Made by a program: the position numbers and the translations under genes
NCBI RefSeq assembly: GCF_024508315.1
Contig: NZ_CP101987.1
Location: 3,720,001 to 3,784,000, forward strand
Direction of reading: 5' to 3'
Source of the DNA: Cellulomonas xiejunii
Lineage (GTDB): Bacteria; Actinomycetota; Actinomycetes; Actinomycetales; Cellulomonadaceae
Length of the DNA stretch: 64,000 nt
Part shown: positions 7,535 to 14,578 of the stretch, one piece after another
How positions within the stretch are numbered: position 1 is the stretch's first letter
Layout of the letters: every line of letters begins with the position of its first letter
Notes under the pieces: model-generated
Database searches by the model: none
Seen by the model: only the letters and a program-made list of their open reading frames with translations
Told to the model about the DNA's origin: nothing

Positions 7535-10192
7535 GTGGCACACGCCGCCCCCCTGGTGCAGCCCACCGAGGCCGCCCCCCCACGTGAGTGGTGGCAGGTC
7601 TGGGCGCAGCGTCGCGCCGCCTGGTGGGCCGCACGGCCCGTCCTCGCGCTGCGGTGGGCCAGGATCCGGGCCGTCGGGCTCTGGGTCGGGCTCGTCTGGC
7701 TGCTGGGGCTACTCGTCCTCGTGCCGGACGTACGCCTGTCGGTGCGGGCGTGGCTGGGTTGCGCCTGGGTCGTCATCGCGTGGTTCTTCCTCGCCCGGAC
7801 GAAGACCCTGACGTGGAGCGCGTACCTGCGGTTCTTCACCGCGTGCATCCCGTGGTCGATCGGCATCGGGGTGCTCTCGACGTGGCTGGCCGCCACGGTC
7901 CTCGACGTGCGCGTGGGCAGCAGCGGGCCCATGGTCGGGATCGCGTCCGTCACCGAGGAGACCCTCAAGCTGGTGCCCGTGGCGCTGGTCGCGCTGCTGG
8001 CCCCGCGACGCGCCTCACGGTTCGCGACGACCGACTGGCTGCTGCTCGGCCTGGCCTCGGGGACGGCGTTCCTCCTGGCCGAGGAGACGCTGCGTCGCCT
8101 GCGACTGTCGGGCGGCGGGCTGGTCGGGCTCCTGGAGCGGCTGCTGAACGGCGGGAGGCTGCCGGACAGCTGGATCCGGTTCGGCACGTGGCCCGTGCCG
8201 AGCGACTGGGACCAGTCCGGGGCAGGCTTCGGCGGGCACGGCGTGGTCACCGCCATCGTCGCCGGCCTGGTCGGGCTCGCACTCGTGGCCGCGCGGCACG
8301 TGCGCGGCCGGGTCGACCGTACGGCCCTGCTCGTGCGGGTCGGTGCGGTCGTCGTGCCCGTGATGGCGCTGGTCGTCGCGATCGCCGACCACGCCGCGTA
8401 CAACGGCACGTACAACGGCGGCGGCTCCATCGGGGGTGGCGCAACGCCGTACTGGCTGGACCCCGCGACGACCAACGTGCCGTGGTGGATCCGCGCCACG
8501 TGGTCGGCGTTCGGGCACGGCCACCACCGGCCCGCCTTCTTCGTGCTGCTCGCGGTCGTCGCCCTCCTCGTCGACGGCGCCCGCCTCGCGCGCGTGCCGA
8601 GCGCGGCACTGGTCGAGACCCCGCGCCCGGACTGGGTCGACCAGGCGATCGTCCGCTGCAACATCGCCACCGCTACCTGGCCGGCCGCGTTGCGCCGCGC
8701 GCCCGCCGTCGTCACGCTGGCGGTCCTCGGCACCGCGTGGGTGGTGGTGCGCGATTGGACGACGGCCGTGGCGGCGTTCGCGGCCGAGCCGGGCGAGTCC
8801 CGGCGCGTCGCCGCCCAGCGCGGGCTGACGGCGGTGACCGCGCAGCGCGCCGCGCGCGAGCTCGGCTACGAGCGCCTCGCCGGGCCCGTCGACATCACCG
8901 TGCGCCGCGGGGTGGCGGCGGGAGCCATCGTCGTCCTGCTGCTCGGGGCCCTCGTCCTCGCGCCGGTCACGGCCGCCGGGCTCGACACCCTGTACGACCA
9001 CCCGAGCTGGCTCGCCGGCGTCATGGACGCCATCGGGCGGTGGTGGCACAGCCAGTCGCTCGGCACGCAGATCCTCGTCGGTGCGGGCGTCGTCGCGCTC
9101 GTCGCCCTCTCGGGCGGCTCGCTCGGCGTGGCCCTCGGCGCCTCGGGTGTCCTGACGTGGGGCCTCGACAAGAGCCACGGCATCGCCACGTGGCTCCGCG
9201 ACCCCCGCCAGGCGACCCGCGACTACCTCCTCACCGCCACGCCCTTCCAGATGGTGATGGACGGCGTCGCGATCGCCACGACGTTCGCGCCCGGCAGCTT
9301 CATCCGGTCACGGGGTGCCGCCGCCGTGCGTGGTGCGGTGGACGATGTCGTCGAGGACCCGGGACTGTGGCTGGCGCAGAAGCGCAGCACGGTGCAGAAC
9401 GCACCGATCCAGAACCCGGTGCGGGCGGGTGCGTCCCATCAGGTCTCGAAGAAGAGCATCACGGACCAGGTGACATTCCAGGCGAACGAGCACACGCAGG
9501 CGCTGACGCAGCGCCAGGCGGCCGCCGCCACGCACTCTGCCAACCGGGCAGCGGTCACTCGGGAGCTGGATGTCCTCAGAGACGCGGGGCTCCCCGTCAC
9601 GCGGTCGGATCTGGTCGACCGGCGGTTCGACGAGACCGTGCGAAGGCTCGAGGACGCCATCGAGACGGACCCGTCGCTCAGTCCTGAGCGTGCAGCAGAG
9701 CTTCTCGGGCGCGTGGACGGTCTCGAGCAGGTCCTGCGGGCGGAGCGCGACAGCCTGACTGCGCTGAGCCGCGCATCCGCGGACCTGGGCGAGGCGGCAG
9801 GCCGCGACGCTCTCCGTTCGCAGGGCGCCGACATCGTCGTCGACGGTGCCGGTGCCGGGCGGGACACGATCGACATCGTCGGACTCACGAGGGAGCGGGA
9901 CCAGCTGCTCTTCGTCGAGGCCAAGGGTGGGGGCAGCCAGCTGAGCAGCTCTGGCCGCGTCCTGCCCGACATGACCAGGGCCCCTCAGGGGTCACCCGCG
10001 TACCTGGCCGACGTCGTCCGCGTGGACAAGGCACTGCAGCAGTGGCTGCGTGCCAACCCCGACATCGCACAGGGCCTGGTGGACGGCACCGTGACCCCGC
10101 GCTATCAGCTCGTCCAGGCCGCAGCGAACGGTACGGTGCGGATCTTCGAGCTCACGGTCGACCGTTCGCTCATCCTCAAGGCCATCCCCTGA
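7535..10192 (+). CDS. PrsW-type membrane protease fused to a C-terminal nuclease toxin domain
   Basis: This 885-residue protein joins two parts. Residues about 45-480 hold many membrane helices with the hallmarks of PrsW glutamic intramembrane proteases: TEETLKLVP near 138 (the EExxK motif), AEETLRR near 180, and His residues in FGGHGVV near 231 and ADHAAYN near 284. More hydrophobic segments follow to about 560. After a charged helical linker, the last 130 residues look like a PD-(D/E)xK nuclease, with TIDIVGL near 778 and LFVEAKGG near 793. PrsW domains have been described at the N-terminus of actinobacterial polymorphic toxins, probably for export or release. A DUF6301 gene starts 23 bases downstream. 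The GTG start leaves a short basic N-terminus before the first helix. Toxin activity is inferred. Confidence 0.8.
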   Translation: MAHAAPLVQPTEAAPPREWWQVWAQRRAAWWAARPVLALRWARIRAVGLWVGLVWLLGLLVLVPDVRLSVRAWLGCAWVVIAWFFLARTKTLTWSAYLRFFTACIPWSIGIGVLSTWLAATVLDVRVGSSGPMVGIASVTEETLKLVPVALVALLAPRRASRFATTDWLLLGLASGTAFLLAEETLRRLRLSGGGLVGLLERLLNGGRLPDSWIRFGTWPVPSDWDQSGAGFGGHGVVTAIVAGLVGLALVAARHVRGRVDRTALLVRVGAVVVPVMALVVAIADHAAYNGTYNGGGSIGGGATPYWLDPATTNVPWWIRATWSAFGHGHHRPAFFVLLAVVALLVDGARLARVPSAALVETPRPDWVDQAIVRCNIATATWPAALRRAPAVVTLAVLGTAWVVVRDWTTAVAAFAAEPGESRRVAAQRGLTAVTAQRAARELGYERLAGPVDITVRRGVAAGAIVVLLLGALVLAPVTAAGLDTLYDHPSWLAGVMDAIGRWWHSQSLGTQILVGAGVVALVALSGGSLGVALGASGVLTWGLDKSHGIATWLRDPRQATRDYLLTATPFQMVMDGVAIATTFAPGSFIRSRGAAAVRGAVDDVVEDPGLWLAQKRSTVQNAPIQNPVRAGASHQVSKKSITDQVTFQANEHTQALTQRQAAAATHSANRAAVTRELDVLRDAGLPVTRSDLVDRRFDETVRRLEDAIETDPSLSPERAAELLGRVDGLEQVLRAERDSLTALSRASADLGEAAGRDALRSQGADIVVDGAGAGRDTIDIVGLTRERDQLLFVEAKGGGSQLSSSGRVLPDMTRAPQGSPAYLADVVRVDKALQQWLRANPDIAQGLVDGTVTPRYQLVQAAANGTVRIFELTVDRSLILKAIP

Positions 10193-10215
10193 CCCCGTTC
10201 ATGAGGAGAACCACG

Positions 10216-10740
10216 ATGCGAACAGCATCACCCGACCAGATCAGTGACCTCCTGCAGGCTTTCGGCGCCCTCACGTGGCCGACCGGACGGCAGACCGCGC
10301 TCGACCTCGCCGCCGCTCGCGGGTGGTCCGTGCGGCTCGAGACACGGAACGCCGTGCGGTTCACCACGAACCTGGGCACCAACGACGACCGCGCGCGGGC
10401 GTTCGTGCTGTCGGACGAGGCCACCGGCGGAACCCTCGACAAGCTCACCGTGAACGTCTCCGACGCCGCCAAGGAGGCACCGGCAGAGCTGAAGAACGCC
10501 TACACCGACCTCTGCGCGCTCGTCGGGACGACGCTCGGCACGCCGGTCCAGGTGGACCGCGGGTCACTCCCGCGGACGTTCTGGGACCTCGAGAACGGTG
10601 GGCGGGTCGGCGTCCAGCAGCTCAGCGACATCGTGATCCTGATCCTGCTGTCCCGCGACGCCGCCGCCCTCGCACGCGAGGAGAAGCGGCTGGGGATCGA
10701 CCCGGATCGAGTTCCCGGGACGGGGCACGAGGACCTGTGA
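10216..10740 (+). CDS. DUF6301 family protein, candidate immunity protein (copy 2)
   Basis: The ATG at 10216, preceded by GAGGAGAA, gives 174 residues; a longer frame would overlap the toxin gene and is not supported. It lies 23 bases after the PrsW-nuclease gene, so the two are almost certainly co-transcribed. It is nearly collinear with copy 1 and ends GTGHEDL. There is no signal sequence, consistent with an immunity protein that meets an incoming or self-made nuclease in the cytoplasm. DUF6301 has no established biochemical function that I know of; the immunity assignment comes from gene order and from the paired toxin-tail remnant at copy 1. Confidence 0.82.
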   Translation: MRTASPDQISDLLQAFGALTWPTGRQTALDLAAARGWSVRLETRNAVRFTTNLGTNDDRARAFVLSDEATGGTLDKLTVNVSDAAKEAPAELKNAYTDLCALVGTTLGTPVQVDRGSLPRTFWDLENGGRVGVQQLSDIVILILLSRDAAALAREEKRLGIDPDRVPGTGHEDL

Positions 10741-10796
10741 CGATCCGCGTCGCAGGTCGGACGTCTCGGGACATTCCGCGCGGGCCCGGCGCGCCC

Positions 10797-10802
10797 TAGA
10801 GT
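10797..10802 (+). promoter_or_regulatory. -10-like element (TAGAGT)
   Basis: TAGAGT is placed 40 bases upstream of the ATG of the protease lipoprotein, in the intergenic region after the DUF6301 gene. No -35 is recognisable. Confidence 0.3.
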
Positions 10803-10841
10803 GCACGCAGCCGCGCTCATCGCCACGGGAGGTGCACGGAC

Positions 10842-11735
10842 ATGCGCTCCCCCGTCGTCCCGCTGGCCACCGCGGTGGCCATGATGCTGCTCGTCTCGAC
10901 CGCGGCCTGTACCGGGCCGGCGACCGGTGGCGTCGTGGCGAGCTCCGCGCCGACCACCCCGCCGGCCCCGAGCCCCGAACCGCCATCGTGGGAGAGGGTC
11001 TTCGCCGCCTGGAGCACGGGCGTCGCGCGCGTGGCGTCGACGAGCTGCGACGGCACCTCCGCCGGCTCGGGCTGGCTCGTCGCGCCGGACACCCTCGTCA
11101 CCGCGCACCACGTCGTCGAGGGCGCGACCGCGATCTCGCTGCGTTTCGGTGCAGACGTCGTGTCGGGGCAGACGGTGGCCGTGGACGTCGAGGCCGACCT
11201 GGCAGCCGTCTGCCTCTCCGAGGACGTGCCCGCACGCGCGCTGACCCTCGCTGACGAGCCCGCAGCCGTCGGTACCGCCGTTGCAGCACTCGGCGACCCC
11301 CACGGCGCGCCGCTGGGGATGACGCAGGGCGCGGTCGCCGCGACGAACCTGCGGGTCAACGTCGAGGACGAGGACCGCTACGGCCTGTTCCGCACGGACG
11401 CCGCCCTCAACCCCGGCAACAGCGGCGGACCGATCCTCACGGTCGACGGGGACGTCGTCGGCGTCGCGGTCGCGGGAACCTCCGGACCCGGGGACGGCTA
11501 CGCCGTCGGCCTGGAGACGCTGCAGAAGTTCCTGCGGGCGAAGGACGCCGGCACGGCGGCCACGCCGACGCCCGTGACGTGCGAGACCGCCTGGGACTGG
11601 ACACGATCACCGCCACCACGGTCCTCCCGACGGTGTCGAGCGAGCACCCAGACGCCCCGTCGATCGCCCAGACCATGCAGAAGTGCGCCGAGTCGATCAA
11701 CACCGGGTCCACCGGCACCGTCTGGAGCCTGCTGA
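10842..11735 (+). CDS. trypsin-like serine protease lipoprotein (frameshifted C-terminus)
   Basis: The N-terminus is a lipoprotein signal with a lipobox ending STAAC at about residue 24. A chymotrypsin-fold protease follows, with the triad visible: His in TAHHVV near 87, Asp in EADLAAV near 123, and Ser in NPGNSGGP near 192. It should act on the outer face of the membrane. After about residue 250 the reading frame turns into Arg/Pro/Ser-rich sequence unlike protein, while a sensible sequence continues in the -1 frame from about 11600. The gene therefore appears to carry a single-base shift near 11598-11602 (sequencing error or mutation) and originally encoded a roughly 400-residue protein ending at 12037. 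It has no PDZ domain. Confidence 0.8.
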   Translation: MRSPVVPLATAVAMMLLVSTAACTGPATGGVVASSAPTTPPAPSPEPPSWERVFAAWSTGVARVASTSCDGTSAGSGWLVAPDTLVTAHHVVEGATAISLRFGADVVSGQTVAVDVEADLAAVCLSEDVPARALTLADEPAAVGTAVAALGDPHGAPLGMTQGAVAATNLRVNVEDEDRYGLFRTDAALNPGNSGGPILTVDGDVVGVAVAGTSGPGDGYAVGLETLQKFLRAKDAGTAATPTPVTCETAWDWTRSPPPRSSRRCRASTQTPRRSPRPCRSAPSRSTPGPPAPSGAC

Positions 11736-12037
11736 CGCCGCGGATGCAGGAGCGCGTCGGCGGTATCGAGGCCTACGCTGAGGGCCTGGCGAGCTCCACC
11801 TGGCATTGGTTCGACGTCGAGAAGGTCGAGGCCGTCGACACGACGACGGACCGGGCGGTCGTGTCCTTCCGAACGTGGCAGGACGCCAAGCACGGCCCCG
11901 GCGGCGCGACCTGCAGCTTCTGGCGCGTGACGTACACGCTCGCGCTGGATGCCGGGTTCTGGCAGATCGACGCGGCCGCGCTCACGGACGGGGCGCCCGC
12001 GGTGTCGTGCGAGGACGAGGAGTTCTACGGGGACTGA
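11579..12037 (+). CDS. C-terminal domain of the frameshifted protease lipoprotein
   Basis: This frame carries the natural continuation of the protease gene after the -1 shift near 11600. From there it reads DTITATTVLPTVSSEHPDA and then a compact domain of about 130 residues, with a Cys in TMQKCAES and another pair near the end (ATCSFW, VSCEDEE). The pattern of an N-terminal helix followed by strands such as DRAVVSFRTW and CSFWRVTYTLA fits an NTF2/SnoaL-like extracytoplasmic domain, though this is only a fold-level guess. The nominal ATG at 11579 lies inside the protease coding sequence and has no ribosome-binding site, so it is unlikely to be used independently. Confidence 0.55.
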   Translation: MRDRLGLDTITATTVLPTVSSEHPDAPSIAQTMQKCAESINTGSTGTVWSLLTPRMQERVGGIEAYAEGLASSTWHWFDVEKVEAVDTTTDRAVVSFRTWQDAKHGPGGATCSFWRVTYTLALDAGFWQIDAAALTDGAPAVSCEDEEFYGD

Positions 12038-12139
12038 GGCGCCGCGCGGTCAGCGGGCATGCGCCACGCGGTCGAACCGCGCACCTCCGGCTTTGCTCGG
12101 CACGACCGGCAACCCGTGAGCGACATTGGAGCGCCTTCC

Positions 12140-12664
12140 ATGCGAACAGCAGCACCCGAGCAGATCACCGCGATGCTCGTCGTCTTCGAGACAGTGCCGT
12201 GGCCCGCGGGAAAGGACGTCGCCGGCGCCCTGGCGGACGCGCTCGGCTGGACGGTGAGAGCCGACCTGCCGAACGGCGTGCACTACGTGACCGCCCTGGA
12301 GACGAACGACAGGCGGGCCGACGTCCTCATCGAACCGGACGGCGCAGGCGGCGGGACGATCGTCGCCCTGACCGTCCAGGTGTCCGACCGCGTCGCCGAC
12401 GCACCCGCCGACCTCGATCAGGCGTACCGGTCCGTCGTCGCGACGGTCGAGGACAGGCTCGGCACGCCGGTCCGCGCCGACAGCTGGACCAATCCGCGCA
12501 CCGTGTGGGACCTCGCGACAGGTGGGCGGATCGCCGTGCAGCGCCTCAACGCCGGCGTGTCGCTCGTCCTTCTCTCGCAGCGGGGCGCGGACCTCGAGCG
12601 CGAGGAAGACCGGCTCGGGATCGACCCGAACCGTGTCCCTGGGACGGGGCACGAAGGACTCTGA
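12140..12664 (+). CDS. DUF6301 family protein, candidate immunity protein (copy 3)
   Basis: This is a 174-residue protein starting at ATG 12140 (RTAAPEQITAMLVVFETV). It is clearly homologous to copies 1 and 2 over its full length, with a conserved end (RLGIDPNRVPGTGHEGL), but it is more diverged in the middle. The start is set by alignment; the upstream extension in the same frame is not conserved. No toxin gene is adjacent, so if DUF6301 proteins are immunity factors this is an orphan, as commonly seen at the end of polymorphic-toxin loci. Confidence 0.78.
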   Translation: MRTAAPEQITAMLVVFETVPWPAGKDVAGALADALGWTVRADLPNGVHYVTALETNDRRADVLIEPDGAGGGTIVALTVQVSDRVADAPADLDQAYRSVVATVEDRLGTPVRADSWTNPRTVWDLATGGRIAVQRLNAGVSLVLLSQRGADLEREEDRLGIDPNRVPGTGHEGL

Positions 12665-12668
12665 CGGT

Positions 12669-12835
12669 GTGTCCGCCGTCAGACCGCCCCGGCAGAAGTG
12701 GACGCTGGATCAGACCGACCTGGTGCGCGATCTGGCTCGCGCCGAGGGGTCGAGCTACGCCAACCACTTCGACCTCTCGATCGCCCGCAAGCGCACCCCT
12801 CGCCATGACGTGAGCATCCAACCGGGCACTTCGAC
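12669..12835 (+). other. intergenic stretch with a possible short gene remnant
   Basis: The 170 bases between copy 3 of DUF6301 and the convergent hairpin contain one frame with protein-like composition (TDLVRDLARAEGSSYANHF and following residues). It has no convincing start or ribosome-binding site, and it runs into the hairpin. It may be the tail of a deleted gene. I do not recognise it. Confidence 0.2.
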
Positions 12836-12862
12836 CCGGATGAGACCCGATGACTCATCCGG
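12836..12862. terminator. hairpin between convergent genes
   Basis: A perfect 9-bp stem CCGGATGAG / CTCATCCGG with a 9-base loop lies just past the end of the minus-strand lipoprotein gene. It has no T-tract, as is usual in high-GC actinobacteria, and probably terminates from both sides. Confidence 0.5.
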
Positions 12863-12868
12863 CCTGCT

Positions 12869-13582
12869 TTACGACGTGGCCGACGGACTGGGGGACGGCG
12901 GCGGGACGACATCGTCCCGGTCCTTCTCGGCCAGTGCCGCTAGGTCCGGGGCAGGGTCGAACACAGCCCGAGGAATGGGGACGGTGTCGCAGTACTCCGC
13001 CGTCAGCTCGGTGCCATCGGCGAGCAGGAAGGGCTCGAGAGGCGGGCCGGCGCCCCGCACTCGGCGGTGACCGTCCTCCATCAGCTCGACCATGTAGATC
13101 GCGTCGTTCGGCCATCGGTTGCCGTCGTTCTCGGGCGGCAAGGTCTCCCGTTGGCTGACACATGCGGCCACCTCGGCGCTCTTCCCGTCGTCGGCTACAC
13201 GCACTGCGACCGGTGCGAGAGGACGGGGCCCTGGGTACACCTTGGGCGTCCCGTACAGAAGGTCCCCCTCCACCCTGTTGACGAACCCGCCGATACGGAA
13301 GTACGTCCAGGAGTCGACGAGATCCGGGCGCGAGAAGTCCGCGACGTTCGACGCTCGAGCGAACGCCAGCTCGGCGGCCCGCACCGCTCGGACCCAAGGG
13401 TCCGACTCGAGAGGCCCTGTCGGCTCCCCGTCCACCCACACCAGGACCGGGTCGGCCGCAGGCTCGGGGTCAGCACACGCCGCCACCATCACGGCTGTGA
13501 GCGACACGACGACGACTAGACCGAGTCGGGACGGCGAACCCCATACGGTGGACGTCGCCAGCGAACTTGCGTTACGTGCCAT
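12869..13582 (-). CDS. lipoprotein of the cassette family (member 1)
   Basis: This 237-residue protein has a signal peptide and lipobox (TAVMVAAC, Cys near 36). It belongs to a family with four members here (12869, 13862, 59627 and 63658). Shared features are PLVWVDGEPTGPLESDPW after the lipobox, an ADFS.PDL helix, a P(K/H)VY.GP segment, DGNRWP, and near the C-terminus ADGTELTAEYCDTVPIPRA. The ATG overlaps the TGA of the upstream small gene in a TGATG junction, indicating translational coupling; a GTG one codon earlier is the alternative start. It probably sits on the outer membrane face. I know of no function. Members always neighbour the small helical protein, and in two cases the large helical protein. 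Confidence 0.8.
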   Translation of the reverse strand: MARNASSLATSTVWGSPSRLGLVVVVSLTAVMVAACADPEPAADPVLVWVDGEPTGPLESDPWVRAVRAAELAFARASNVADFSRPDLVDSWTYFRIGGFVNRVEGDLLYGTPKVYPGPRPLAPVAVRVADDGKSAEVAACVSQRETLPPENDGNRWPNDAIYMVELMEDGHRRVRGAGPPLEPFLLADGTELTAEYCDTVPIPRAVFDPAPDLAALAEKDRDDVVPPPSPSPSATS

Positions 13583-13773
13583 CACGCCCCCTCAGCCAGG
13601 GTCAGATCGAGCCCGGTCGGCACCAGAGAGGTGTTCCGCAGCGCGTCCTGGACGATGCCCGACCCGAGCGCCTGACGGGTGGCGGCGCGCTCCGCACCCA
13701 CGAAGCCGGCATGAGCCTGAACGGCGCTGGCGAACCACGCGACAGCGGCGGCATCGACCCTCAGATCAGCCAT
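13582..13773 (-). CDS. small helical (WXG100-size) protein, truncated copy
   Basis: This is a 63-residue version of the 89-residue proteins at 59270 and 63310. All begin with a (A/V)DL.VD.AAVA.FA.AV.AH pattern and are mostly helical, like ESX/WXG100-type secretion partners. Here the frame stops right after LAEGA. The intact copy at 59270 has 14 extra bases (GGTGCGCTTGCGCG) between the shared GGGGGCG and TGATG, so a 14-bp deletion accounts for the early stop. The TGA overlaps the ATG of the downstream lipoprotein. The Trp-containing C-terminal helix is lost, so the product is probably non-functional or altered. Confidence 0.6.
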   Translation of the reverse strand: MADLRVDAAAVAWFASAVQAHAGFVGAERAATRQALGSGIVQDALRNTSLVPTGLDLTLAEGA

Positions 13774-13861
13774 GCCCTCGCCCTTCTGCGTAAGGCGGAT
13801 CGATCACGCGGGCACCTCTCGACTGCTGAACGTCTCACTCGGGCGGCGATCCCCGCCGGTT

Positions 13862-14578
13862 TCACGACGCCGCCGAAGGGTCGCTCGAGGCCGGCGGCAC
13901 GACGCCGTCCGGCCCCTTGGCCGACAACGCGTCGAGATCCGGCGGCGGATCGAAGGTCGCTCGCGGGATCGGCACGCCGTCGCAGTACTCGGGCGTGAGC
14001 TCTGCACCGTTAGGGAGGACGAAGGGCAGGGTGGGCGTATGCCCGCCGGTGACGAAGCGACCACCATCGTCGGCGAGCTCCAGCAGGTAGAACTCGACGT
14101 CGGGCCACCGGTTGCCGTCATCGCGCGGCGGGTGCGCCTGAGGGGCGCCCACGCATGCTGCCACGACCGCCCCTCCATGGTCCTCATCGACCTGCACTGC
14201 CACCGGTGCGACAGGGCGGGGGCCGAGGTAGACGTGGGGTGTCTCATGCAGGAGGTCGCCCCGGACGGCCGCCTCCAGACTGCGCACCGCGAAGTCGTCC
14301 CATGTGGAGGTCAGCGCCGGGAGCGAGAAGTCAGCTGCATTGGACGCCCATGCGTATGCGAACTCGGCCTCTCGTACGACGCGGACCCACTCGTTGGACT
14401 CGAGGGGGCCGTCTGGCGGCCCGCCGATCCAGACGAGTTCCGGCTTCGCCGGCGGTACCTCTTCGGCCGGGCCGCAGGCGCTCAGACCACCGAGCACCAG
14501 TGCGCCGGCAGCTGCAGCACAGCACCTTCGCCGCCGTCGGCCACCCGGGGCGCTCTCAGGGTTCCCTTTCTTCGTCAT
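13862..14578 (-). CDS. lipoprotein of the cassette family (member 2)
   Basis: This 238-residue protein has a basic N-terminus and lipobox (LGGLSAC, Cys near 35). It shares the family pattern: PPDGPLESNEWV, ASNAADFSLP, PHVYLGPRP, DDGNRWP and PNGAELTPEYCDGVPIPRA. Its ATG overlaps the TGA of the large helical protein by four bases (ATGA), so the two are translationally coupled. The C-terminal tail is Pro/Ser-rich and diverged. Extracytoplasmic, membrane-anchored. The role is unknown; coupling to a putative type VII-like protein suggests an accessory, chaperone or protective role at the cell surface, which is inference. Confidence 0.8.
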   Translation of the reverse strand: MTKKGNPESAPGGRRRRRCCAAAAGALVLGGLSACGPAEEVPPAKPELVWIGGPPDGPLESNEWVRVVREAEFAYAWASNAADFSLPALTSTWDDFAVRSLEAAVRGDLLHETPHVYLGPRPVAPVAVQVDEDHGGAVVAACVGAPQAHPPRDDGNRWPDVEFYLLELADDGGRFVTGGHTPTLPFVLPNGAELTPEYCDGVPIPRATFDPPPDLDALSAKGPDGVVPPASSDPSAAS

